A stretch of DNA of 64,000 nt, from positions 1 to 64,000 of the forward strand of contig NZ_JAPQNS010000011.1 of the NCBI RefSeq assembly GCF_028867935.1, given 5' to 3'. A program made the translations under genes and the position numbers. The notes below the pieces were generated by a model, which was not told the origin of the DNA, made no database searches, and saw only the letters and a program-made list of their open reading frames with translations. Origin of the DNA: Flavobacterium sp. SUN052 (GTDB lineage Bacteria; Bacteroidota; Bacteroidia; Flavobacteriales; Flavobacteriaceae). Shown piece after piece: positions 41,375 through 52,000 of this stretch (position 1 is the first letter of the stretch; each line of letters opens with the position of its first letter).

Positions 41375-42529
41375 ATGACGAATCGTAGCTTTAAATCTGT
41401 CTATCAGGCCGGTTGGCGAACTATCAGCAATACAATCAGGAATGGATACGCAGTGAATTTAGCCAGTGACTATTTATATCAGGAAGTAAACAGGATTCTG
41501 GTTCGGGCTTCCATTGTCACAGGCCTTTTCATGGGTCTGATCTCGCTGTTGTTTTATGAGGTGCTCGATGCCCGGCCTGAACCGAACGTAGCCCTGTTTT
41601 CATTCGGGATGGCCTTTCTGTTCACGGTCATTATCTGGATGCTGAACATTTACGTCAATAACCGGCGGGGGCTACCGGCTGTCTATCAATGGGTGAGCCC
41701 TACGTTCGAGTTTGCCGTACGGATCATCATCTGCCTGCTCGTTAGTCAGGGATTACTGACGATCTGGATGTGGCTCGATGTGTACAGCCATATGGAAAGC
41801 ACGGGCATCAGCAACATCCGGGGTATTCTGCAAGTTCGTGGACTATTAATCGTTGCGTTCTCGCTGATTACGACCTGGGGAGTTGAAAAAGCATTGGCGC
41901 AGCAACAAGCGATGGGACTTATATCGAAATTGAAGGAAGAAAATTTTCAGGCAAAATACGAAGTACTCAAACAGCAGATCAATCCGCATTTTCTGTTCAA
42001 CTCGCTTAACATACTGAAGGGTATGATTCGAACGGGTAACGAGGACGCTGAAGAGTATCTGATTAAACTGGCCGAGGTATATCGTTATATCTTGCAAAGC
42101 AATGCTAAAGAAGATGTGGTTTTGTCTGAAGAACTGCTCATGCTCGAATCGTATCACTTTATGCTGAAAAACCGCTTCCGAGATGCAATTGATCTTACTA
42201 TCGACTTATCAGCCGATACCCGCCGGTCGGTGCTGCCCCCACTGACGTTGCAGATGCTGATGGAAAACTGTGTAAAGCATAATGTGCTGACCCAAAGTCG
42301 CAAATTGCATGTAAGCTTAACCGAACAAAACGGAATGGTGTTATTCCGGAATAACCTGCAACCGAAACAGTCACTGGCCTCAGCAACGCACGTCGGGCTG
42401 GAAAACCTGACCCGACGTTACGAGCATCTGTGCGGCATTCCGCTGACGGTGGAACAGACCGAGCAATATTTTACCGTTTTCTTACCTATAATTCCACCTG
42501 ACTATGACCGTCCTTATTCTGGAGGATGA
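41375..42529 (+). CDS. LytS-type membrane sensor histidine kinase
   Basis: From the ATG at 41375 this 384-residue protein has four predicted helices (about 45-170; e.g. LFSFGMAFLFTVIIWMLNIYV, FAVRIIICLLVSQGLLTIWMW) and a His_kinase (PF06580-type) domain. The phosphorylated His205 is in QINPHFLFNSLNILKGM. The ATPase part has LPPLTLQMLMENCVKHN and ends in HVGLENLTRRYEHLCG. It lacks an obvious periplasmic sensor. Its end overlaps the LytTR regulator gene by 26 bp, so the two are coupled as one two-component system. A TTG at 41339 would lengthen it by 12 residues and is less likely. Confidence 0.88.
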   Translation: MTNRSFKSVYQAGWRTISNTIRNGYAVNLASDYLYQEVNRILVRASIVTGLFMGLISLLFYEVLDARPEPNVALFSFGMAFLFTVIIWMLNIYVNNRRGLPAVYQWVSPTFEFAVRIIICLLVSQGLLTIWMWLDVYSHMESTGISNIRGILQVRGLLIVAFSLITTWGVEKALAQQQAMGLISKLKEENFQAKYEVLKQQINPHFLFNSLNILKGMIRTGNEDAEEYLIKLAEVYRYILQSNAKEDVVLSEELLMLESYHFMLKNRFRDAIDLTIDLSADTRRSVLPPLTLQMLMENCVKHNVLTQSRKLHVSLTEQNGMVLFRNNLQPKQSLASATHVGLENLTRRYEHLCGIPLTVEQTEQYFTVFLPIIPPDYDRPYSGG

Positions 42530-43283
42530 AGCCATTACGGCCGAAGAGTTGCGTCATTACGTGCGCGATATCGATCCAACAATCGAGGTGCTGGCTTTGC
42601 TGGAAACCATCGAAGACGCGGTTCATTTTCTGACTACGCACGGCAGTCCAGACCTTATTTTTTCGGATATCCAACTAGCCGACGGCTTGAGTTTTGAGGT
42701 ATTCGAGCAAGTTCCCGTGCGCTGTCCGGTCATTTTCTGTACCGCCTTCGATGAGTATGCCATACAGGCTTTCGCCACCAATGGCATCGACTATGTGCTC
42801 AAGCCTTTCGACCGGAAAGCCATCGCAGCAAGTCTCAGTAAGTTTAGAGCACTGCAAACTTATTTCCAGCGCGATGTACCTGCTACTCAGTCCAACCTAA
42901 ACGAACCTTTACAGCGGCTCATCGAACAACTTAAACCAACGCGACGGTCAAGTTTCCTGGTCAATTACAAGGGTAAGTACTACCCTATTCCAGTTAGTGA
43001 AATTGCCTTTTTTTACACGGAGAATGAAATCGTCTGGCTCTACAAACTGTCTGGCGAAAAATACGCTATCGATCACAAACTCGATGAGTTGGAAGCCATG
43101 CTCGACCCCGCCCAGTTTTATCGGGCCAACCGTCAGTTCATTGTCCGCTTCGATACCATTCGTGAATTCGAACCCTATTTCAATCGCAAACTTGCCGTTC
43201 GGTTGCATCCGGCCACGCCCGAACCGGTGATTATCAGTAAAGCTAAAGCCAGCGATTTTATGCGTTGGCTAGAGCAACGTTGA
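42504..43283 (+). CDS. LytTR-family response regulator
   Basis: The 259-residue regulator has a receiver domain (1-120) with the phospho-acceptor Asp55 in FSDIQLADG, acidic pocket Glu7-Asp8 (ILEDE), Thr80 and Lys100 in YVLKPF. The C-terminal LytTR DNA-binding domain (about 150-255) has FLVNYKGKYYPIPVSEIAFFYTEN and FYRANRQFIVRFDTI. It is the partner of the overlapping LytS-type kinase. The metal efflux genes begin 135 bp downstream on the same strand, so they are possible targets, although metal efflux is more often controlled by OmpR-type regulators. Confidence 0.92.
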   Translation: MTVLILEDEAITAEELRHYVRDIDPTIEVLALLETIEDAVHFLTTHGSPDLIFSDIQLADGLSFEVFEQVPVRCPVIFCTAFDEYAIQAFATNGIDYVLKPFDRKAIAASLSKFRALQTYFQRDVPATQSNLNEPLQRLIEQLKPTRRSSFLVNYKGKYYPIPVSEIAFFYTENEIVWLYKLSGEKYAIDHKLDELEAMLDPAQFYRANRQFIVRFDTIREFEPYFNRKLAVRLHPATPEPVIISKAKASDFMRWLEQR

Positions 43284-43418
43284 ATAGATTGGGCCATTCA
43301 ACCAGCCGTATTGGCCCGTTTGACCTGGAACATTGCCCGCTTCGCCGGTTTAGCCAGGAAGGGCCTTTTATCTCCCGCCTACATTTGAGCATTGGTAACA
43401 CGCCAAGCACACGTAGGT
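43284..43418 (+). promoter_or_regulatory. Promoter region of the efflux operon
   Basis: TACATTTG at 43380-43387 is a perfect TAnnTTTG element 31 bp before the ATG at 43419. Upstream is a dyad GGGCCA (43291-43296) and TGGCCC (43312-43317), without a T-tract, which could be a regulator site. Confidence 0.5.
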
Positions 43419-44702
43419 ATGAAACGAATAGTAACGGGGCTTTTTCTAATGCTCCTTTTCTGGACAAATTTTAGCCAGGCACAATCCACCGCCGATTCGC
43501 TCCGGCTAACACTCCCGCAGGCCGAGGAACAGTTTCGCCAGCACAATGTATCGTTACTGGCCACCCGCCTGGGTATCGATGAGCAACGGGCCTACCAGGC
43601 GCAGGCCAAACTGTTTGCCAACCCAACGATCTATGTCGAGCAGATGCCTTATAATCGGCAAACGCGGGAGTTTATGCCCCTTGGGCAAAGCAACTCCGAG
43701 CAGGTCATTCAGGTGCAGCAACTGCTGTTGTTGGCCGGAAAGCGCAACAAACAGCTGGCTTTAGCATCGACAAATACAAAAATTGCAACCGATCGCTTCG
43801 AAGATCTGCTTCGTACACTCTCTTTCCAGTTGCGGTCGGCTTTTTATGACCTCTACTATCAGCAGCAGGCACTAGCCGTTTATGAGCAGGAAAGCAACAC
43901 ACTTAACCAAACGGTTGCGCTTTATCAGCAGCAGTACGACAAAGGCAATGTACCGCTGAAAGACCTCGCCCGGCTCAAAGCTTACCTGTTCAGCTTGTCG
44001 AACGAACGGCAACAGCGGCTGTCTCAGATTGCCGACGATCAGGCAACACTAGCGGTGTTGCTCAACACAGCACCCGATCAGCCGATCCGGTCGGTGGCAC
44101 CGGTAATGGACGCAGACCCACGCCGTAACCCAGCAACCCTGTCGCTCGATAGCTTGCTGTCGATTGCTGAGCGCAACCGCCCCGACTTACGGGCTTATCG
44201 TGATCAGTTGACAGCCGAGCGCCAGAATCTGACCCTGCAAAAAGCGTTAGCTGTTCCTGATCTGACGCTTCAGGGCACTTACGACCGTAACGCTGGGTAC
44301 ATTCCAAATTATTTCGGCGTGGGCGTAGGTGTAACCCTGCCATTTTTCAACCGAAATCAGGGGAATATTCAGGCAGCCCGGGTACGCACCCAAAGCAGCC
44401 AGCAATTCGCGTCGGCTTATCAGCTTCAGATAGAAAGCGAATTACAGCGCTCGCTCACCAAAGCACGCCAGGCCGACCAATTATACCGCACGTTCGACCG
44501 GAAATTCAACAGCGATTTTAGCCGACTTATCGACGGGGTGACGCTCAATTACCGCAAGCAAAACATCGATGTAGTTGAGTTCCTGGATTTTTTCGATTCC
44601 TACAAAACCAGTCAGCTTCAGTTCATTCAGCTGCAAAATGACCGGATGCAACGTCTTGAAGAACTTCGCTTATCGGTTGGCACTGATCCATTCTCCAGCT
44701 AA
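43419..44702 (+). CDS. TolC-family outer-membrane efflux protein, CzcC-like
   Basis: From the ATG at 43419 this 427-residue protein has a signal peptide (ending SQAQ) and two outer-membrane-factor repeats of long coiled-coil helices, with segments such as LRLTLPQAEEQFRQHNVSLLATRLGI and LDSLLSIAERNRPDLRAYRDQL. The conserved FYDLYYQQQALAVYEQE and GVGVGVTLPFFNRNQGNIQAARVR are typical of CzcC/CusC proteins in Bacteroidota. It forms the outer-membrane channel for the adaptor and pump encoded next, in one operon. The open frame upstream to 43392 (TTG) has no signal-peptide logic. Confidence 0.88.
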   Translation: MKRIVTGLFLMLLFWTNFSQAQSTADSLRLTLPQAEEQFRQHNVSLLATRLGIDEQRAYQAQAKLFANPTIYVEQMPYNRQTREFMPLGQSNSEQVIQVQQLLLLAGKRNKQLALASTNTKIATDRFEDLLRTLSFQLRSAFYDLYYQQQALAVYEQESNTLNQTVALYQQQYDKGNVPLKDLARLKAYLFSLSNERQQRLSQIADDQATLAVLLNTAPDQPIRSVAPVMDADPRRNPATLSLDSLLSIAERNRPDLRAYRDQLTAERQNLTLQKALAVPDLTLQGTYDRNAGYIPNYFGVGVGVTLPFFNRNQGNIQAARVRTQSSQQFASAYQLQIESELQRSLTKARQADQLYRTFDRKFNSDFSRLIDGVTLNYRKQNIDVVEFLDFFDSYKTSQLQFIQLQNDRMQRLEELRLSVGTDPFSS

Positions 44703-44756
44703 TAGCAGGCCCCTACGCATATTCTGCTACTTCATTCAATCACGTAATAATTCCAG

Positions 44757-45866
44757 ATGAAAACCACTCAAATGTCCCATACCCTTTGGTTGATGTTGCC
44801 TACTGTTGCTCTGTTTGGCACCTTGCTAAGCGGATGTCAATCAGAAGCAACGACCACGAATACTGCTGATACCGCATCAAAATCGGCTAATCTGCTCGCA
44901 TCGGCAAAGTTCGACACCGCCAAACTAACGCCCGTGACCAATGAGATCAACCTGACGGGTAAGATCACGTTTAATCAGGACAAAGTCGTCAAAGTATTTC
45001 CGCTAGTAGGCGGGCATATCGAGGCAGTCAAATCGGACCTCGGCGATTATGTGCAGAAAGGTCAAACACTGGCCATTATCCGGTCAGGTGAAATGGCCGA
45101 TGTAGAGCAACAGGCTATTGCTGCCAAAGGTCAGTTGGCGGTTGCGTTGAAGAATAGTCAGGTGACGGAAGATATGGCCAAAGGTGGCCTATCATCGCAA
45201 CGCGACGTTGTAGCGGCCCGTGAGCAACTACAAGCCGCCAAAGGCGAGTTAAACCGGGTAAACGAGCGCCGGAGTATTCTGGGTGGCCGTGGCTCGTCTG
45301 TTTATATCGTGAAGGCTCCGGTAAGTGGGTTTGTGGTCGAAAAAACGGCGGCTCCCGGTATGGAACTTCGCTCAGACGATCCAGAAAACCTGTTCACGAT
45401 CTCGAATCTGGATCATGTCTGGGTAATGGCAAACGTCTACGAATCGGATCTGGCAAACGTCCATGAAGGCGATGCCGCCCGTATTACCACGTTGTCGTAC
45501 CCTGACCGGGTATATCAAGGCAGAATCGACAAAGTTTTCAACGTACTCGACCCCGAGAGCAAGACCGAAAAAGTGCGGATTACCCTGTTGAACGCGGACA
45601 ATACCCTCAAGCCAGAGATGTTTGCCAACGTAAGCGTACAGTATGCGGGCAAAGACCGACGGGTAGCTATTCCAGCTAAAGCCATCGTGTTTGCCGACAG
45701 TCGCAACTTTGTCGTTGTAGCCAACGCACAGAACCAGCCAATTGTACGCGAAGTCGACCCCTTCAAAACCATCGGTGCTACCACGTATCTCAACAGTGGA
45801 GTGCAGGCCGGTGAACGCGTCGTAACACAAAATCAACTTCTGATTTACACAGCGTTAGGAAATTAA
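44757..45866 (+). CDS. RND efflux periplasmic adaptor, CzcB/CusB-like lipoprotein
   Basis: The 369-residue membrane-fusion protein has a lipoprotein signal with LLSGC (Cys27). It then shows a barrel-sandwich hybrid (lipoyl-like) half VFPLVGGHIEAVKSDLGDYVQKGQTLAIIRS, a helical hairpin (about 120-175), the second lipoyl half VKAPVSGFVVEKTAAPGMEL, a beta-barrel VWVMANVYESDLANVHEGDAA, and a membrane-proximal end with AIPAKAIVFADSRNFV. It links the pump to the outer-membrane channel. It has no extra N-terminal metal-binding Met/His cluster that I can see. It lies 54 bp after the TolC-like gene and 41 bp before the pump gene. Confidence 0.9.
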   Translation: MKTTQMSHTLWLMLPTVALFGTLLSGCQSEATTTNTADTASKSANLLASAKFDTAKLTPVTNEINLTGKITFNQDKVVKVFPLVGGHIEAVKSDLGDYVQKGQTLAIIRSGEMADVEQQAIAAKGQLAVALKNSQVTEDMAKGGLSSQRDVVAAREQLQAAKGELNRVNERRSILGGRGSSVYIVKAPVSGFVVEKTAAPGMELRSDDPENLFTISNLDHVWVMANVYESDLANVHEGDAARITTLSYPDRVYQGRIDKVFNVLDPESKTEKVRITLLNADNTLKPEMFANVSVQYAGKDRRVAIPAKAIVFADSRNFVVVANAQNQPIVREVDPFKTIGATTYLNSGVQAGERVVTQNQLLIYTALGN

Positions 45867-45907
45867 TAACCTAAACCTGCAAGGCCTCTATGACCATACA
45901 GGTTTGA

Positions 45908-48900
45908 ATGAACAACATCATGAACAAGTTCATAAAAAGTATTCTCACCTTCTCGCTGAAGAACCGGTTTTTCGTCTTTTTCCTGACCGGTCTGACGGCC
46001 ATTGCGGGCTATATCAGCTACCAGAATACACCAATTGAGGCCTTTCCCGACGTTACGAATACCCGGATCACGATTATTACGCAATGGCCAGGCCGTTCGG
46101 CTGAAGAGGTTGAAAAATTCGTGACTATCCCGGTTGAGATTGGACTAAATTCCGTCCAGAAAAAGACCGACATCCGGTCTACAACCCTCTTTGGCCTATC
46201 GGTGGTAAACGTGATGTTCGACGATGGAGTAGACGACACGTTTGCCCGTCAGCAGATAAACAACCTCCTACCCGGCGTTGACCTGCCCGACGGAGCCAAA
46301 CCCGATGTACAACCACCCTACGGCCCAACCGGGGAGATTTTTCGCTATACGCTCCAGTCGCCGACCCGTACTGTTCGCGAATTAAAAACGGTTCAGGACT
46401 GGGTGCTCGACCGCCAGTTCAAGAGCATTCCGGGCGTAGCCGACGTGGTGAGCTTCGGCGGTGAAGCTAAAACATACGAAATCCAGGTTGATCCACGCCG
46501 ACTGGCCGACTACAACATCACACCCTTGCAACTGTATCAGGCAGTAGCCAATTCAAACGTCAACGTGGGGGGCGATGTAATCGAGAAAAACTCGGAAGCC
46601 TACGTGGTTCGGGGTATTGGGTTGCTGCGTAATCAGCGCGACATTGAGAATATTGTGGTTAAGAACGCAAATGGAACACCCATAATGGTTCGTAACGTGG
46701 CTCAGGTAGCCGAATCTGCCTTACCACGTTTAGGGCAGGCTGGTCGTGACAAACAGAACGATGTGGTAGAAGGCGTGGTGGTGATGCGGAAGGGCGAAAA
46801 CCCCACCGAAGTCATCGAACTGGTCAAGGCTAAAATACAGGAGTTGAATACCAGCATTTTGCCATCCGACGTAAAAATAAACACGTTCTACAACCGCGAG
46901 ACGCTCGTTAATTTCGCTACGCACACAGTAACTCACAACCTGCTCGAAGGTATCGTTTTCGTAACGGTCATTGTGTTCCTGTTCATGGCCGACTGGCGCA
47001 CCACCCTCACCGTTTCAATTGTAATTCCGCTGGCTCTGCTTTTTGCGTTTATCTGCCTGCGACTCAAAGGTATGTCGGCCAACCTGCTGTCGATGGGTGC
47101 AATTGACTTTGGTATTATTGTCGACGGCGCTGTGGTAATGGTTGAAGGAATTTTCGTAACGCTCGATGCAAAAGCCCACCGCGATGGCATGGCGAAGTTC
47201 AACAAGCTGGCTAAACTGGGCTTGCTACGGGCTACTGGCACCGAAATGGGCAAGGCCATTTTCTTTTCCAAAGCCATCATCATTACCTGTTTGATTCCGA
47301 TTTTTTCCTTCCAGAAAGTCGAAGGCAAGATGTTCTCGCCCCTGGCCTGGACCCTCGGATTTGCCCTGCTGGGTGCGCTGATTTTTACGCTGACACTGGT
47401 GCCGGTACTGGCGAGTTTATTGCTGAACAAAGACGTACGTGAAAAACACAACATCTTTGTTGAGTTCATTACCCGGCAGGCCACACGAGCGTTTTCGTTT
47501 ACGTTTGCGCACAAAAAGCTCAGCCTAATGTTCACCGCGATTCTGGTTGGAGTGGGATTGACTGGGTTCACACTCCTGGGCACCGAGTTTTTGCCCGAAC
47601 TCAACGAAGGCTCTATTTACGTACGGGCATCGATGCCCATGAGCATTTCGCTACCGGAATCAGTACGGCTCACCACGCAGATGCGCCGGATATTCGAGCA
47701 GTTCCCCGAAGTAAAAGGTGTGATTTCGCAGACGGGACGCCCCAACGACGGTACTGACCCAACGGGTTTTTATAATGTCGAATTTCTGGTAGACATCTTC
47801 CCAAAAGACGACTGGAAGCGGGACATCACCAAGCAGCAACTAATTGCCCAGATGCAGGATAAACTGAAGGTATTCCCCGGTATCGACTTTGGCTTCTCGC
47901 AGCCCATTATGGATAACGTGGCTGAGGCTGTGTCGGGTGTAAAAGGCTCTATTGCCGTCAAAATATACGGGAATGACCTGGCAGTTCTGTCTGATAAAGC
48001 CAATCAGATTGAAAAGCAGCTGAAAACAGTAAACGGAATCGAAGACCTTGGCGTGATCAAAAATCTTGGTCAGCCTGAAATGCGGATTGAGCTAGACGAG
48101 TACAAACTAGCCCTGTATGGCGTAAACAAAGCCGACGCCCAGGCAGTAATTGAAATGGCCATTGGTGGTAAAGCAGCCACCCAAATCTATGAAGGAGAAC
48201 GCAAATTCGATCTTCGTATCCGCTACGAGCCATCTTTCCGCAAAACCGAAGCAGAAATTGCCAACCTGATGGTGCCAACCCAAAACGGAACGCAGATTCC
48301 GATTAAGGAAATTGCCAGTGTTTACACGAAAACCGGACCAGTGTTGATTTTTAGGGAAGGAAGCCAACGGTTCACCGCAGTGAAGTTCTCGGTACGAGGC
48401 CGTGATATGGGTAGCGCCATTTCCGAAGCACAGCGTAAAGTAGGTTCAGCCGTAAAATTCCCACCGGGCTACACAGCTAAATGGGCGGGAGATTTTGAGA
48501 ATCAGCAGCGGGCTACCAAACGACTGGGACAAATGGTGCCAGTGAGCTTGGTTATGATCTTCGTGATTCTGTTTGTTCTGTTCGGCAATGTCAGAGACGC
48601 CGGGCTAGTGCTGGTAAACGTGCCCTTTGCAATCATTGGCGGCATTGCGGCCCTGCTCATCACGCATGTCAACTTCAGTATTTCGGCGGGTATTGGCTTC
48701 ATTGCCCTCTTCGGGATCTGTATTCAGAATGGCGTAATTCTGATCTCAGTCTTCAAGAAAAACCTGAAGAATCGAATGTCGTTACGGCAGTCCATTTTCG
48801 AGGGTGTCTTATCGCGGGTAAGACCTGTGGTCATGACAGCCATGATGGCAGCAATCGGCTTGATTCCAGCAGCCATTTCAACAGGGATTGGTTCCGAAAC

Positions 48901-49054
48901 ATCTAAACCTCTCGCCATTGTGGTGATTGGCGGGCTGATTACAGCTACCTTACTCACGCTGCTCATTTTCCCATTGATTTTCTACGTGTTCTACCGGCAT
49001 CATGACACCAAGGCCGCGAGCAATAGCAATAAACCAGAACTGATAGAAGCATAG
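45908..49054 (+). CDS. Heavy-metal efflux RND pump, CzcA/CusA family
   Basis: This 1048-residue inner-membrane pump has the RND plan: 12 helices and two large periplasmic loops. Helix 4 carries AIDFGIIVDGAVVMVE with Asp400 and Asp406. As I recall, that pattern fits Co/Zn/Cd pumps (HME1/CzcA) better than the VDAAIVMIEN of CusA, so divalent cations are the likely substrate. The start TLKNRFFVFFLTGLTAIAGYISYQNTPIEAFPDVTNTRI and the block GSIYVRASMPMSISLPESV are typical of the family. It completes a CBA tripartite system with the two preceding genes. The metal cannot be fixed from sequence alone. Confidence 0.92.
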   Translation: MNNIMNKFIKSILTFSLKNRFFVFFLTGLTAIAGYISYQNTPIEAFPDVTNTRITIITQWPGRSAEEVEKFVTIPVEIGLNSVQKKTDIRSTTLFGLSVVNVMFDDGVDDTFARQQINNLLPGVDLPDGAKPDVQPPYGPTGEIFRYTLQSPTRTVRELKTVQDWVLDRQFKSIPGVADVVSFGGEAKTYEIQVDPRRLADYNITPLQLYQAVANSNVNVGGDVIEKNSEAYVVRGIGLLRNQRDIENIVVKNANGTPIMVRNVAQVAESALPRLGQAGRDKQNDVVEGVVVMRKGENPTEVIELVKAKIQELNTSILPSDVKINTFYNRETLVNFATHTVTHNLLEGIVFVTVIVFLFMADWRTTLTVSIVIPLALLFAFICLRLKGMSANLLSMGAIDFGIIVDGAVVMVEGIFVTLDAKAHRDGMAKFNKLAKLGLLRATGTEMGKAIFFSKAIIITCLIPIFSFQKVEGKMFSPLAWTLGFALLGALIFTLTLVPVLASLLLNKDVREKHNIFVEFITRQATRAFSFTFAHKKLSLMFTAILVGVGLTGFTLLGTEFLPELNEGSIYVRASMPMSISLPESVRLTTQMRRIFEQFPEVKGVISQTGRPNDGTDPTGFYNVEFLVDIFPKDDWKRDITKQQLIAQMQDKLKVFPGIDFGFSQPIMDNVAEAVSGVKGSIAVKIYGNDLAVLSDKANQIEKQLKTVNGIEDLGVIKNLGQPEMRIELDEYKLALYGVNKADAQAVIEMAIGGKAATQIYEGERKFDLRIRYEPSFRKTEAEIANLMVPTQNGTQIPIKEIASVYTKTGPVLIFREGSQRFTAVKFSVRGRDMGSAISEAQRKVGSAVKFPPGYTAKWAGDFENQQRATKRLGQMVPVSLVMIFVILFVLFGNVRDAGLVLVNVPFAIIGGIAALLITHVNFSISAGIGFIALFGICIQNGVILISVFKKNLKNRMSLRQSIFEGVLSRVRPVVMTAMMAAIGLIPAAISTGIGSETSKPLAIVVIGGLITATLLTLLIFPLIFYVFYRHHDTKAASNSNKPELIEA

Positions 49055-49069
49055 GGATCGATTAGATTC

Positions 49070-52000
49070 CTACTCCAGCAACGCCAATACATCTTCTTTG
49101 GTCAGCGACTTCACAAAGCCATCTTCGGTGGTGATGAGGTCGCTGGCCAATTTTTGTTTGGAGCGTTGTAGGGCCAGAATCTTCTCCTCAACGGTGTTTT
49201 TCGAGATAAACTTATAGGTGAACACCGGCTTCTGCTGGCCAATCCGGTGTGCGCGATCTACAGCCTGGGCCTCACTGGCGGGATTCCACCAGGGATCGAG
49301 AATAAACACATAGTCGGCAGCAGTGAGGTTGTGCCCCTGTCCACCTGCTTTTAGTGAAATCAGGAACAGCTTCACCGACTCGTCGGTCTGGAACAGTTCA
49401 ACTTGTTGTTGCCGGTCGGTGGTAGAGCCATCCAGGTACGCGTATTGAATCTGTTTCTCTTTGAGGTATTCTCGAATAACATTCAGGTGCTTGATGAACT
49501 GACTGAATACGAGAATCTTGTGCCCCTCGGCCATAGCGATTTCAAGCCGCATCAGCACGTCATCCAACTTGCCCGAGTCACCTTCGTAAGTGGCGTCGAT
49601 CATGCGGGGGTGGTTAGCAATTTGCCGGAGCTTGGTCAGGCCCTGTAACACCACCATCTGCGATTTAGCCATGCCGTTCTCCTCAATCCGTTCCAGAATC
49701 AGGTTGCGGTAATATGACTTGGCCTCCTCATATTGCTGTTCCTGCTCGGTGGTCATTTCACAGAACAGCACGCTTTCAACTTTGGCGGGCAAATCGGTCG
49801 CTACCTGCGATTTATTACGCCGGAGCATAAACGGCTTTATCAGGCCATAGAGCCGCTGCGTCTTCTGCTCGTCGTTACGCTTCTCAATGGGTACCTGAAA
49901 CTCGTTGTGGAAAAACGTCTGGCTTCCCAGCAAACCGGGATTTATGAATGTCATCTGGCTCCATAAATCCATTGTACTGTTTTCCAGGGGCGTTCCAGTC
50001 AGAATAAGCCGATTAGCGGCATTGAGGTGCATGACCGCCTTAGTAATGTGCGACGAGGGATTTTTGATCGCCTGAGACTCGTCGAGAATAACATAGTTGA
50101 ACCGGTAAGCCCGGAGTAAATCGATATCAATACGAACAATACCGTATGAGGTTAGAATCAAATCATAACCGTCGAACTGGCTCGTGTTTTTGTCACGGTA
50201 GGTACCGGTGTACGACATTACCCGGAGATTGGGCGTAAACTTACGCGCTTCCAGTTCCCAGTTATACAGCAATGAGGTCGGCATGACCAGCAACGTAGGT
50301 CGGGCGGCATCGTCGCGGCTGTCTTTTCCCACACTGGCTGATTCTTTCTGAGCCTGAAGCATAGCCAGCGTCATCACGGTTTTGCCCAAACCCATATCAT
50401 CGGCCAAACACCCGCCGAAACGAAACTGGCGCAGGAAGTTCATCCAGTCGTACCCAGCCTGCTGGTAGGGACGGAGAATTCCTTTGAAGTGTTTGGGCAG
50501 TGGATATTGCTCGATACCCTCGAACGACTGGAGATTTTCGAGTCGGCGGCTAATGAGCGTTTGTGCCAGGCTATCCTCCTCCAACTGTTGCACAAGGGCC
50601 AAGTGGTGCTTGCGTAACACCAATAAATCAGCGCCGAAACCATCGTTACCATCAATACCGCCGGGGTGTTCCACAAATGAGAACAGTTCGGAGTAACGCG
50701 TAAACCAGGCATCGGGAATCACGGCAGTTTGACCATTTGGAAGCAGAAACTCACGTTTGCCAGCCAGAATCATTGACCGGAGCTTTATAAACGGAATCTC
50801 GTACGGTCCGAAGGTCACATTGGCATGAATATCAAACCAGTCATTGCCTTCCCGAATAGTTATGCTAATTGACGAATGGCCTAGAAAATACCGCTTTGAA
50901 TCCGTAACGGCCTGCTTCACGGTGAACCCTTCATCCTGCAAGGTCGCGTTCGTATCGGCCAGCCAGTCGAACAGTTCGGCTTTGGGCAACGACAATCGAC
51001 CCTGTCGCAAATCGAGACCGTGTTCGCGGAGAAACGTCAGTTTACCCCGTTCAAACCGAACATCACGCCGTATTTTGTGGAATATATACTCGTCGCCTTT
51101 CTTCTCCAGGCTAACGTTTGACTGGTTTGTGAAACTATCGAAGCGAAATGAAAACGAACCGTACTGAAACGATAGATCGACGGCTATCCGACTATTCTCG
51201 TCGTTTTCAGACGAAGGTTGGTTCGACGTTGGTACAGGCACTCCCATGGCCGAAGTGGCTACCATTTGCTGACCAACCCGGTGTTCTGACAAGGTGAGCA
51301 CCGGCACGGGAGCCAATGTTTCGTCGCGAATCTCGAATCCTTTTGCAAAAACCTCGTAGCTGGCTATCAGGGGCACCACAAACCGGCGGTAGTATTCGTC
51401 TTCTACCTTGCGGGGCACCACAATGTGATTCTTGTTGAGAAATGGGCGAAGCTTTTTACCGTCGACGGTTACGTTGGCGGCATTGCTCACAAAATGATAC
51501 AAACACTGACCCACAAGCAGCCACGCAGGTTCGTCGCACAGCAACAGGGCATTTTTAAATTGGAATTCAACGCGCTCGTTTTTATGCCGGATAATGGGAA
51601 AATAATGCGTTGATTCAGCATTCCGAACGAAGTGAAAATGAACGCGGGCTGGTTCGGGAAGCCAGTTTACAGGCATCCAGGCAGGGTTTCCGTCCTTGCC
51701 CATTATATACAGCGGCTTGTCGCCTAAGCGTTCGAGAATACGCGGTTTGATATTTTCGAGATAGGCACAAATAGCCTCCTGTAGTAATTTATCGCCTTTT
51801 TGAGAATCGTATATCTTGAGAAAAAAATCGATAGCAGGGAGCTTTCTCGTATTGAATCGTTTCAGAATCGTATCCTGCTGAATTCCTTCAATCAGTTGGA
51901 TTAACTCAAAATCGAGTTCGTCGAGCCCTTCGGCAAATTCGCCAGCATTCTGGGGCGACAGGGTTTGGTTCTGTAAGGTGAGCTCACCTTTCGCATTTCG

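Noticed and set aside
46933..47604. 223-codon open frame antisense to the RND pump gene
   Set aside because: It is the complement of membrane-helix codons of a well-conserved pump, and so a composition artefact.
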